Assembly (NCBI RefSeq): GCF_003086295.3 | Contig: NC_092053.1 | Span: 89,252,745 to 89,316,744 of the forward strand | Direction: 5' to 3' | From: Arachis hypogaea | Lineage: Eukaryota; Streptophyta; Magnoliopsida; Fabales; Fabaceae | DNA length: 64,000 nt | Shown: positions 1 to 10,289 of the stretch, one piece after another | Position numbering within the stretch: the stretch's first letter is position 1 | Layout: each line of letters starts with the position of its first letter | The notes under the pieces: model-generated | Database searches by the model: none | Told to the model about the DNA's origin: nothing | The model's input: only the letters and a program-made list of their open reading frames with translations | Program-made: the position numbers and the translations under genes

Positions 1-1347
1 AACTTCTGCTTTCCTACTGTCTTCATCCAATCAGTCCTACTCCTTTCCATGGCAAGCTTTCTGTAAGGGCATCACCGTTGTCAATGGCTACATCCCATCC
101 TCTCTGTGAAAATGGTCCAAATGCTCTGTCACGGCATGGCTAATCATCTGGAGGTTCTCGATCATGCTGGAATAGGATTTACTATCCTTTTGCGTCTGTC
201 ACTACGCCCAGCACTCGCGAGTTTGAAGTTCGTCACAGCCATCCCTTCCCAGATCCTACTCGGAATACCACAGACAAGGTTTAGACTTTTCAGATCTCAG
301 GAATGGCCATCCATGGGTTCTAACTTATACCACGAAGATACTAATAACTCGGACTCGGTCCCCTGTATTAGATATCTAAGAGATACTCATTCTAGCTTGG
401 TTGCATGTAGAACGGAAGTGTTTGTCAGGCACGCGTTCATAAGAGAGAATGATGATGAGCGTCACATAATCATCACATTTATCATGTTCTTGGGTGCGAA
501 TGGATATCTTAGAAGCGGAATAAGTTGAATTGAATAGAAAACAGTAGTACTTTGCATTAATTCATAAGGAACAGCAGAGCTCCACACCTTAATCTATGGA
601 GTGTAGAAACTCTACCGTTGAAAATACATAAGTGAAAGGTTCAGGCATGGCCGAGAGGCCAGCCCCCAAAACATGAGCACAGGATCAAAAATACAATCCA
701 GGATCTTCCAAAGATGTCTAATACAATAGTAAAAAGTTCTATTTATACAAAACTAGTTACTAGGGTTTATAGAAGTAAGTAATTGATGCATAAATCCACT
801 TTCGGGGCCCACTTGGTGTGTGCTTGGGATGAGCATGAATGTTACACGTGTAGAGGCTCTTTCTGGAGTTGAACGCCAAGTTGTAACGTGTTTTTGGCGT
901 TCAACTCTGGTTCGTGACGTGTTTCTGGCGTTTAACTCCAGACTGCAGCGTAGAACTGGTGTTCAACGCCCTTTTGCATCGTCAAAACTCGGCCAAAGTA
1001 TGGACTATTATATATTGATGGAAAGCCCTGGATGTCTACTTTCCAACACAATTGGAAGCGCGCCATTTTGAGTTCTGTAGCTCCAGAAAATCCACTTTGA
1101 GTGCAGGGAGGTCAGAATCCAACAACATCAGCAGTCTTTCTTCAACCTCTGAATCTGATTCTTACTCAAGTCCCTCAATTTCAGCCAGAAAATACCTGAA
1201 ATCATAGAAAAACACACAGACTCATAGTAAAGTCCAGAAATGTGAATTTAACATAAAAACTAATAAAAACATCCCTAAAAGTAACTAGATCCTACTAAAA
1301 ACATACTAAAAACAATGCCAAAAAGCGTATAAATTATCCGCTCATCA
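1..1347 (-). mobile_element. LTR of family D, partial (runs off window)
   Basis: The reverse complement starts TGATGAGCGG at 1347 and matches the D LTRs at 28482 and 45761. It lacks roughly the last 310 bases of the LTR, which lie left of the window. The four-palindrome array is at 863-971, and a TATA-like TATAAATAG lies near 738-748 on the minus strand. Whether this is a solo LTR or one end of a complete element cannot be seen here. Confidence 0.9.
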
Positions 1348-1780
1348 GTACCAGTTTTGGCGTTTTACGCCAGAAAAGGGTCTCTGGCTGGCGTTTAGAC
1401 GCCAGTTTGGGCTATCAAATCCTGGGCAAATTTTGGACTATTATCCATTGATGGAAAGCCCAAGATGTCTACTTTCCAACGCAATTGAGAGCGCACCAAT
1501 TGGGCTTCTGTAGCTCAAGAAAATCCAACTCGAGTGCAGGAGGGTCAGAATCCAACAGCATCTGCAGTCCTTTCTCAGCCTCTAAATCAGACTTTTGCTC
1601 AGGTCCCTCAATTTCAGCCAGAAAATACCTGAAATTACCGAAAAACACAAAAACTCATAGTAAAGTCCAGAAATATGATTTTTGCATAAAAACTAATAAA
1701 AATATAATAAAAAGTAACTAAAACATACTAAAAACTACCTAAAAAGAATGCCAAAAAGCGTATAAATTATCCGCTCATCA
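1348..1780 (-). mobile_element. Older LTR fragment related to family D
   Basis: This is a second, more diverged copy of the beginning of a D-type LTR; its TGATGAGCGG start is at 1780. It joins the first LTR directly at 1347/1348, as if the younger LTR had inserted into the older one. Two palindromes (centres near 1365 and 1396) keep the 31-base spacing of this family. Confidence 0.8.
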
Positions 1781-1817
1781 GTGGTGCTGCTTTTGTGCAA
1801 AGAGCATAATTTAGCTC

Positions 1818-1948
1818 CAAGCGTACGCATGGATGACGCGTACGCATCACCTCTCTTTTCTGTGTTCTACGCGTACGCGTGGTCGACGCTTACGCGTCAC
1901 TTTCCCTTTCTGCTTTTCACGTGCACGCGTCGCCCATGTGCGCGCGTC
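1818..1948. repeat. Palindrome-doublet array (A2 internal)
   Basis: Six 14-base palindrome-like units built on ACGCGTACGCGT. Their centres are at 1824.5/1841.5, 1874.5/1891.5 and 1924.5/1941.5: 17 bases within each pair and exactly 50 between pairs. The spacers between pairs are unrelated to one another. A CT-rich stretch follows on the plus strand. Confidence 0.85.
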
Positions 1949-2675
1949 GCCTTCGCGCCCTGTTTCTCCCCTATTTCTTCTCCTTTCTTCTTCTTTCTTC
2001 TTCTCTCCTTCTTCTTTCATTCTTCTTTCTATCTACCTTTCTTCTTCTCTCTTTTTCCTCTCTTACTTTCTTCTTCTCCCTCTCTTCAAAATTCCACTTC
2101 TCATTTTCTTCTTCTCCCTCTCTTCAAAATTTCACTTCTCATTTTTCTCATCTTTCATTTTCTTTTGTCCATCACATTTGCTTAATTTCATTCATCGCAT
2201 TTTAATTTTGTTTTTATAACTTGTTCTTATTTTCTTTTCTAAGTTTCTTATTTTAATATTGGTGTTGAATTTTCCTACTCAATTGTTGAGAATTTCTTGG
2301 ATTATTTTGATCCTTCTTGACTTGTTTGATATTGTTGGGTGATGAAATTTTTGGGTCAATGCTTAATCTTTGATGACCCTTGCATCCTTTGTGCATTGAT
2401 ATAAACTCATATTGTCTTTCACGACCCACACTTTCCTATTTGAACTTGATGCTTCTGAGTGTTCTCTTCATGCCATTTGCTTGTGCTTTGATTTTACTCT
2501 TGCATCAAGTATTAGTTGATATGCCATTCGCTTACATTGCTTCCTCACTTACGTGTTGTAGCTACCATGTAATTGAGAACCTTACTCTTATTTGGCATTA
2601 GCCCCCGCCTATGTTCTATTTGCGTTGATATCTTTGTTGTAGGCTTAATTTTCTTTCTTTTTCTTTCCTTTTAGG

Positions 2676-2819
2676 CTGGCCTCCAAGAAGGGAAAGGAAA
2701 AGCTTTCAAATGGGGTGACAAACAAGTTCCTCCACGTGACCTTTTGAAAAAGCTCATCAGTTGTAGCAACCCATCCACCTTGCTCTTCTTTGCATGAACC
2801 GAGCACGGTGCAATCTTCA
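2676..2819 (+). pseudogene. Remnant of the PTP gene in A2
   Basis: Directly behind a pyrimidine tract ending in AG (2673-2674), the reading frame gives xASKKGKEK, matching the basic start of PTP proteins in A, B, C and D. The expected ATG is CTG here (2676-2678). Almost the whole core of the protein is missing: within about 50 codons the frame reaches a stop, and the sequence joins the part that matches the C-terminal end of the A copy. The remnant is useful because it independently confirms the position of the acceptor and the start codon. Confidence 0.6.
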
Positions 2820-2832
2820 AGTGTGGGGAGGT
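2817..2832 (+). other. Internal polypurine-tract-like motif (A2)
   Basis: Reads TCAAGTGTGGGGAGGT, nearly the same as the true polypurine tract at 4329-4346, and lies about 1.5 kb upstream of it, where the PTP gene would end. Confidence 0.6.
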
Positions 2833-4328
2833 CGTCCGACCGACTACCATGGGTAACAATTTCTTTTTCCAACACCAATTCTTAATTTCCTTTGTTAGTT
2901 AGTTGTTGCATTGCATGTTATGTTGCATGATAGTTAGAGTTTGTATATATTTTAACCATTTTTATGTTAGGACTACTTGGTTAGAGTGATGATTTCTTTT
3001 CCAAGAAAACTGTTTTAGGGCACCCTACCAATTTGAAAATATTTTTTGTGTTGAACTTGCTTGAAGGAATTAATTTTAGAACATGATTTTTGAGATAAGA
3101 ACACATAAGCATGTGATTTTTTAGCCCGATTGTGTGGTTACATCTTATAACCACTATTTTCCATTCTTGTGTGCACTATTCTCTTTCTATGATTGCAATC
3201 TTTGATTTGTTTGATTCTTTATGTCCATTATTTCGTGTATGAATGCATTTATATGATTGAGACCATCATTTCATTTAGATCACTCACCCAAACAGCCTAC
3301 CTTTCATCAACCATTGTTAGCCAATTTTGAGCCTATTCAACACCTTTTGTTCTTAATTTTAGCACATCACTACCCCTAAGTGAAAAACAATAAATGTCCT
3401 CTAATTTGGATCTTTGATTAGCTTAGGCTAGTGAGAGTGTGTGTCATTTAAGTGTGGGAAACTTGGAAACATTGGTTGAGGTAAAAGTGTGTTTTTGTAT
3501 TTGTTATTGAAGATATTGGGAATTGGGTACACACTCATGTATTGAATGTTTAAACCATATGCATTGGTACCTTTGTATATACTTTAGTGTGAAAAAAAAA
3601 TGATAAAGACAAAGAAAAAAATATAAAAAGAAAAAATAAAATAGAAAAAGAAAAAGGAACCAATAAAAAGGGGACAAAAATACCCCAAAGCAAGGCAATA
3701 ATAACAATGCATATGGAATGTGAATTGAAGAGAATACATGAGTATGTGAAAAAGTGGGAATCATGGGTAGCTAGGTGGTGTATTAGAATTGTATAGGTTG
3801 TTATATGTGTTTGGTGAGAGCTTAGGTTAATCAAAGATTCGAATTTCAAGATCACTTAGTCATATATATATCCTTACCTTTACCCTAGCCCCATTACAAC
3901 CTATGAATAAGTCCTCTGATAAATGTATGCATGCATTGAATAATTGTTGATTGTTAGATGAAAAATAAATCATAGAAATCATTATTAGAAGAGAATTGAG
4001 TGAATCAACCCTATACACTTGAGGGACTAGAGCGGATACACTTCCGGTGAGGGTTCGATGCTCAATTCCTTGTTCCCTGCTTTCACGAGCTTTCTTCTTG
4101 CAAGTCTACTTATACTTTATTTTGAGATTTGAATTGGTGGAATTCATGAATCATCATGCTATGTGAGCCCTACTTGCTTATATATGTTCTTGGAGATTGA
4201 TTCATTTTTAACCAAGTAGGTAGAAGTATTTTGCATTTAGTTGCATTCATGTAGATAGATTGCATTAAATAAATGTTCATACCCGCTTTTCTTGTCCTTC
4301 TTTATTCTTAGCATGATGACATGCTTGG

Positions 4329-4346
4329 TTTAAGTGTGGAGAGGTT
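4329..4346 (+). other. Polypurine tract of A2
   Basis: TTTAAGTGTGGAGAGGTT directly precedes the LTR start TGATAAACTC. This is the plus-strand priming site expected before a 3' LTR. Confidence 0.75.
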
Positions 4347-5904
4347 TGATAAACTCCAATTTTGTGGTTTATCTTGTGTTGAATTTAGGGGATTTTATCA
4401 ACTTATCTCACACTTATTCACTAAAATAGCATGGTTTTGTAAACTCTCCCTAATTTGTGCTTAAGAGTGAAAACATACTTTTTAGGCCTTAAAATTGTTA
4501 AATTTAATTTACTTTAATTCTATTCGATGCCTTGATATGTTTGTTTGAGTGATTTAAGGTTTTGAAGGCAAGAATGGCTTGAAAGAAATGGAAGAAAAGC
4601 ATGCAAAGTAGGAGAACTCATGAAGAAATGAAGGAATTGCTAAGTTGTCAATCCTGACCTCTTCGTACTAAATCGATCATAACTTGAGCTACAGAGATCC
4701 AAATTTAGGCTTTTCTAGTTTCATTGGAAATCTAACATCTGAGGCTTCAAAATAATATGCAATTTGTCATAGTTTCCTTGCAGTTAGGGGACGCGTGCGC
4801 GTTGCAGTATCAGCGTGACTCACTTAAAGGCAACACGTGACCAGCGATTTCTGAAGCATTTTGGGCCCAATCCAATCCATTTCTGATGCTATTGAACTAG
4901 GGATTGAAGGGGGGGGGGAATGAACCAAGTAGTCATAGGAGAGTTTTTATCATGTTTTAGGTTAAAATTTTAGAGAGAGAAGCTCTCTCTTCTCTCTAGA
5001 ATTTAGGGTAGTTTAGGTTAAATTTCCTTAGATCCAACTTTTAATTCTTGTTTTTATTTCAATTTTCTTTATATTTTAGTGTTCTATTTTCTTAATCTTC
5101 TTAGTTTTTCTTGTTAATTTCTTTTTTGCTCCCTTTTATGTTTATGAACCCTTGTTGGACTTCGATTTCTTCTAATGCAATTTTATGTTCCCATGTCTTT
5201 TTATGTTTATCTTAGTTGCTTTTATTGATTTCTTGTTTGTGTTAGTTATGGGTTTCATTAATTCTTAAAATTTGTGATGTTTACTTTTATTGCACTCTAG
5301 GTGTTTGATAAAATATCTTCACTAGTTATAGAGTAGTTTTCTTTACTCTTGGCCTAGGCTAAGGGAATTGGGTGACCTTGAGTCACTGGGTTTCATTGAA
5401 TTGGTGATTCGAGAACTCTTAGTGGTCAATTTGATACCCATTAACGCTAGCCTACTACTAAGTCAATTAGTAGCTAGGTTGGGACTTATGGGTTGAATTT
5501 GATCAAGCCTATTTGACGTACTTCAAGCATAGAAGTAGACTTGATGGGTTGGTCCCTCATAATTCTCAACACATGGATTGTAGACAAGGATGGTGATCTC
5601 AATTTCCATGCCTTAGCCAAGAGTTCTTTTCCTTTCCTTTATTAGTTAATTATCATTTACTTTCTTGACATTTACTTTTCTTGTCAAATGTCAAATCAAT
5701 CCACCCTTGTTCCTTCGTAGCTAATAATTGAGCACTTCATTGTAATTCTTTGTGAGACGATCCAAGGTTTAAATACTCTCGGTTTTTATTGGGGTTTGTA
5801 CTTGTGACAATCAATTTTAAAACTTTGATTGAGTGTTATTTATTGGTTGGGAACTATACTATCAACGGAACTACTTTGTGTGAAATTCCTAACCGACGAT
5901 AACA
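4347..5904 (+). mobile_element. 3' LTR of A2
   Basis: Starts TGATAAACTCC after the polypurine tract. It includes a short CG-rich palindromic stretch (4788-4830) and ends near 5904-5912 in a U5-like segment. The right boundary is uncertain by a few bases because the partner LTR is outside the window. Confidence 0.65.
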
Positions 5905-5912
5905 CTTTTTCA

Positions 5913-7451
5913 GTGGGTGATGCGTACGTGTGACAAGAGGACCCAACGCTTGCCTCCAAGCTCGCACACAAGCGCCCAGTGACCTAGCGCTCGTCTCCAC
6001 GCTCGTTGTAGCGCTCACCACCAAGAGCACCTTTGACAAGGTCACATGTACGCTTGGGCGACTCGTACGCATGACAGAGTAAACCAGCGCCATGCTTGCA
6101 AGGCAGCGCAGTGCTCTCCTGGACCAACTCACGCTCGTGTCAGCGCTCATATGCATGCTTGTGGCTAAGCGCCAGAATCAAGGGTCACGCATACATGTGG
6201 GCAACGCATACGCGTGACAGGTGCAGCCAGCGTCAAATATGAAGCATGCTCGCCCAACCCAGCGCCCACACAAGCGCTAATACATGCAAGAGAACCCTGG
6301 AGCATCAGTTTAGTCACTTAAAATGCACTCAACTTCAAGCAAGCAAGCCCACCAATTACCACTCAATCAAGGCCACAAGAATAATATAGAATAGTTCATT
6401 TTCATTTGATTGTTATTTGCTTTCAATTTAATTTGAGTTTGTAATTTAGGAGAACCTATATATAGGCCTTAGTTTCATGATAGGAAGCTATTCCGAAGGG
6501 AGATATTCCAAGGGGGAGTCTTCGGGCCCCTCTCTTCTCTCCACACTTCTCTTCTCCTACACTTTCTTTCTTACATTGTAAATGTTTAGTTATGGGTCAC
6601 TAACTCTTTTTATTGAGAAAGAGAGCTCTATTGCAATTCAAATGGGTTGATTTTTTTTCATTCTTCATCTTCAATTCTTCTTTTATTGTTCCTTTAGAAA
6701 GAGTCTTTGTGCTTCATAGATCCAATTAGTATCGAGAGAGGGATTTGATCTACTTGTATTTCATGATGAACTTGAGAAAGGAGTTATAAAATTTAGTTTG
6801 AGGCTCTTCTCTCATAATCCTCTTGATCATACATTCTTAGTCGGGTATGTGACATGTAACCACTTTGAATTGAGGTCTTGAGGGTTGTGTGGCCTTTAAA
6901 TTAGAAATTGAACTTCATCTCTTCTCATGACCAATTAGATCAAGAGATTGACAATTGATTAAGTTGAGAGAAATCAAATCACCAAGAGATTGGAGTTTAG
7001 TTACTTATGATTTGCCAAGAGATCAATGATTGCATGATTAAAGAAGAGATGAGAATTGTTGATCCTGAGAGTGCAATATCTCTTAATCACAATGCTTTCT
7101 TTTTATTTTACTTCTAGTAATTTACCTTTCTGTCATTTACTTTCTTGCACTTTACATTCTTGTACTTTCTATTCCTTGCATTTTACTTTTCGACACTTTA
7201 TTTTCTTGCACTTTACTTTTACGTCATTTACTTTTCTTGCATTTTATTGCTTTCTTTTAATTTCTAGCCATTTACAATTTTTGTTGCTCATCATTCCAAT
7301 ATAAACTGTCTAACTAGAATGATCAACTAACTATTGATTGCTTAATCCTTTAATCCTCGTGGGATCGACCTCACTCCAAGTGAGTTTTATTACTTGATAC
7401 GATCCGGTATACTTGCCGGTAGTTGTACGGAATTATAATTTTTTCGTATCA
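5913..7451 (+). mobile_element. 5' LTR of element E (left boundary uncertain)
   Basis: The end is well defined: the sequence ends in TATCA at 7451, and a primer-binding site follows six bases later. CG-rich palindrome doublets with 17-base spacing lie at about 6043-6074 and 6186-6216, upstream of a TATA box at 6457. The start is not marked by a visible repeat; A2 may have inserted into this LTR. Confidence 0.55.
6457..6466 (+). promoter_or_regulatory. TATA box in LTR E
   Basis: TATATATAGG lies in a stretch that looks like a U3/R boundary, about 240 bases downstream of the palindrome doublets. Confidence 0.55.
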
Positions 7452-7457
7452 GGTTTT

Positions 7458-7475
7458 TGGCGCTGTTGCCGGGGA
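7458..7475 (+). other. Primer-binding site of element E (tRNA-Asp type)
   Basis: TGGCGCTGTTGCCGGGGA differs at one base from the site of element B (52044-52061). Athila-group elements typically use this tRNA-Asp-type primer. Confidence 0.8.
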
Positions 7476-7725
7476 TTAATTGTGATTAACAAACTATCGG
7501 TGGTTGATTACCTAGATTAGACATTTTTTTTCTTTTTGTTTAAGTCAGTTAATCTCTTTTAATTTTCTATTTTCTCTTGCTAGGAAGGTGTTTGTGTTAT
7601 TGCCTCACTAAGGATTCCTTATTTGTGACATAAGGAACTTCAATTTCTCTTAGGGATTGTGTTTAATACAAAGTATCTTCAAGTAAGAATGGAGTTTACT
7701 TCATCTTTTGATCAAGTAAATTTGT
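7476..7725 (+). other. Leader remnant of element E
   Basis: AT-rich sequence after the primer site, typical of the untranslated leader before gag. A short frame opening at an ATG near 7689 stops after about a dozen codons. No gag domain follows, so the element is cut off here. Confidence 0.4.
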
Positions 7726-8762
7726 AGTGTCCTCCATCACACCATCAGTACAGAAAAACACCTCTCTCTCAATGTAGTAAAATAATAACAAACTCCAACT
7801 TTATAGGCAGAAGACTCACCTCGCAGGTTCCGTGTTGCACGACACATGTCCAACACGCAGGATGCGTGTTGCTTGCATGCTTGACATCTGTCCAACACAC
7901 AGGGTGTGTATGGCTTGATGTTCGCCACGTGGATAGATGCCTGTTGCTGCTGATTAGGCTACGTGTCTATCGCGCTGCATGCATGTTTAGTTAGGACGTG
8001 ACTTGTGTGTTGCACCTGCTATATCTGCAACATTCACTCACCTATATATACACCAAAAAATTCTATTTCCAACAAAAATTTATGTCCTTTTTCATATTAA
8101 AATTTTTTAGCCAAAAAAACCTCTATTTCATTAAAGGTCCCTTACCAACGATTTAGTCGCCGATCAAATTAACCACACAAAAAATTTAATATAATTTTTT
8201 ATTAATTAAAATTACCTACACTGAGGCCTTCTGAAATATTAAAAAATAAATTAAAATTAATATAAAATACTGCTACGTGTTATAGATGCCATGAGCATTG
8301 ATAATTTTAATAAATAAAATTAAAATTAAATAACCGAAATGCGTTATATATGAATGTCCCAGCCGTCAGTAAATGGAATTTCAATTAAAAAAATTTATCA
8401 AAGCCTTTCCAACGTCGTGGCCATCGGTAACATAATTTAAAATAATAAACTTATTTAGAATTTAGAATTTAGATGGACTTATTTGAGAAAAAAAGTTTTT
8501 TTTAATAAAAAATATTTTTATTTAATTTTAAATTTATTTAGGTACATTCTAAAAAAAATTTTTTAAAAAAAATTGTTTTTATTAGAAGTCAAAAGTATCT
8601 TATTTAAAAAAAAAAAAAGGAGCAGAACAAGAAGACATTTTTAATATTTAAAAAAAATAAATATTTTATAAAAACTAATCCAAATTGACTGAAAAATATT
8701 TGTAGTTATTTCCAGTGGCCTCATCGTTAACTGTTGGTAATATCATTGGCGCTAATATGTGG
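7726..8762. other. Unassigned spacer
   Basis: No gene recognised. Positions 7820-7930 hold two or three imperfect repeats with inverted-repeat cores (AACACGCA-GGA-TGCGTGTT near 7853). From about 8080 to 8760 the sequence is AT-rich. Short GTCGCCGATC, GCCGTCAGTAA and CATCGGTAAC-like words recur, and similar words occur right of the MULE. The MULE may therefore sit inside another, unrecognised element. Confidence 0.35.
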
Positions 8763-8771
8763 CAAACTTTA

Positions 8772-9061
8772 GAGTGAACACCCAACCCGGTCCCTGTCCT
8801 TTTCTTCGATGGACATCACGGCCCTTGTCCAAAAAAAAGAGACATATCGGTCCCTGTCCCATATTTTTGTGGGACTTCCCGGTCCTTCCGTCATCTCCCC
8901 TGACCAAAACAGACGAAACTTGCCTACGTGTCAGTTAACTTTGCTGAGTTGGAGGTTAATAGTCTGTTAAGTTCCACGTGGCCATTGAGAAATGGACAGG
9001 GGTCGATTTGTCCCCCTTTGGTGACCTAAAACTACGTCGTTTTAGTGGTCATTAACGTTGC
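8772..9061 (+). repeat. Left terminal inverted repeat of the MULE
   Basis: Begins GAGTGAACACCCAACCCGG. By eye it matches the right repeat over 290 bases with six substitutions and no gaps (about 98% identity). Confidence 0.95.
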
Positions 9062-9213
9062 TATTAGGGAATGGTAAGGGGTCGTTTTGTCCCACTCTAG
9101 AAATAAAAAACGAGGTCGTTTTTAGTCTCCACTGAAACACAATGGTTTGAAATTGATTCGACATTGCTAATCTCTCACTCTTCTCCCAACCCAAATACGA
9201 ACCCTAGGAGACC

Positions 9214-9806
9214 ATGATTGGTAATGGAGAGCGTTGTTCATCATCAAACCCACGAAGCAGAGACGATGTAGGCTGGGGCCTAAATTCTGGTGGGAGTGCT
9301 GGAGCTCCGAGGAAGAAGAAATGGGTTGCCCCAATTTGTTATTGTGGTTCTCATGCAATATTGTTTATGTCAGGGACGGTGAAGAATCCAGACAGATTAT
9401 TCTTTCGCTGCCCAAAATTCAAGGTAGTTTTTGAGGGTTTAGCTAATTTTTTGTTTTTAATTTCTATTCCATAGATGATAACAAATGTTAAACTTTTTTG
9501 TAGACTGGAAAATGGCATTGCAACTTCTTTGCATGGCTAGATGATTATGTATCTTCATGTAGTGAGGATGGTAACAAGGCTGTGTCATTTGGTGCATCAA
9601 AGCAGAAGCAGAATCGATTGGAAGGCCATGGTTATGTGGTGGATAACAAAGTTAATGAGTTGGAGGAAAGATTAATTAGTTTGGAGGATCAGTTAGATTA
9701 CTGCAAACTGAAAATGGGTGAAAGTAGATGTATTAGGTATGGGTTTAATTTGTTAGCATTTCTGGGTGGGGTTGTAATTGCAAGCTTGTTTAGAACAAGT
9801 GTGTAA
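9214..9806 (+). CDS. GRF-type zinc-finger protein carried by the MULE
   Basis: Two exons, 9214-9423 and 9504-9806, joined by an 80-base intron (AAG|GTAGTT to TTGTAG|ACT), give a 170-residue protein. The GRF zinc finger spans about residues 40-86: CYCG at 42-45, FFRC ending at C66, and HCNFFAWLDDY with C76. Together these supply the four cysteines typical of the domain. A predicted coiled coil (KVNELEERLISLEDQL) follows, then a hydrophobic segment near the C-terminus (about 147-165) that could be a membrane anchor. GRF fingers bind nucleic acid in other proteins; their role in transposons is not established. The gene runs convergently with the transposase, the arrangement of mudrB and mudrA in maize MuDR, although no similarity to MURB is visible. 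Confidence 0.75.
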
Positions 9807-10289
9807 GAATTTCATAGCTGAATTTTGTTATTTCACTAAGTTGAGTTGTGAACAACACTTTTGATGATGAATGAAGCAGGGATTATTGTGTTGAATTTGT
9901 AAAATTTGAACCATGGCCTGTGATGAATGTTAAATCTCATCCCTATATTGATAGATAATGGCATATATGTCATGACATAAATTTAACAAATATGCATCCT
10001 AGCTAAGTAGAACTAAGTATCTACAGTCAAAGAAAGATCCATGTTAATATATTGATAATTAAGGAACAGTATAGTTGTTGAAACAACTTAACACATAAGA
10101 TGCTATACAAAATATGGGCAGCAACATGGCCCTGAGTTAGATAACCAAAATATAGGGATCTCAACCAAAAGCCCTATGCCTAAAACCAGTAGTAGTAAGT
10201 AGAAAAATATAGAAATTTTTTTGAAGCAAAACATGTGTCCTAAAGGCTTGTAGCCAAGATACAAAACAGCAACAAAAAGTACTCCAAGT

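Larger units (their letters stand above)
1781..5904 (+). mobile_element. Athila-like element A2, 3' part only
   Basis: Plus-strand remnant of an element related to A. In order it holds a palindrome array, a CT-rich leader (1950-2200), a probable 5'-UTR intron with its acceptor at 2673-2674, a stub of the PTP gene, an internal polypurine-like motif, about 1.5 kb of non-coding sequence resembling the 3' region of A, the true polypurine tract and the 3' LTR. Nothing of gag or pol lies in the window. The left side is cut by the D-type LTR fragments. Confidence 0.75.

Noticed and set aside
1781..2219. Overlapping long frames rich in Ser, Phe and Leu
   Set aside because: They arise from a pyrimidine-rich leader; three frames are open at once and none has a domain.
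8080..8762. CACTA-type transposon around the MULE
   Set aside because: Some short repeated words occur on both sides of the MULE, but no CACTA terminus or transposase is visible.
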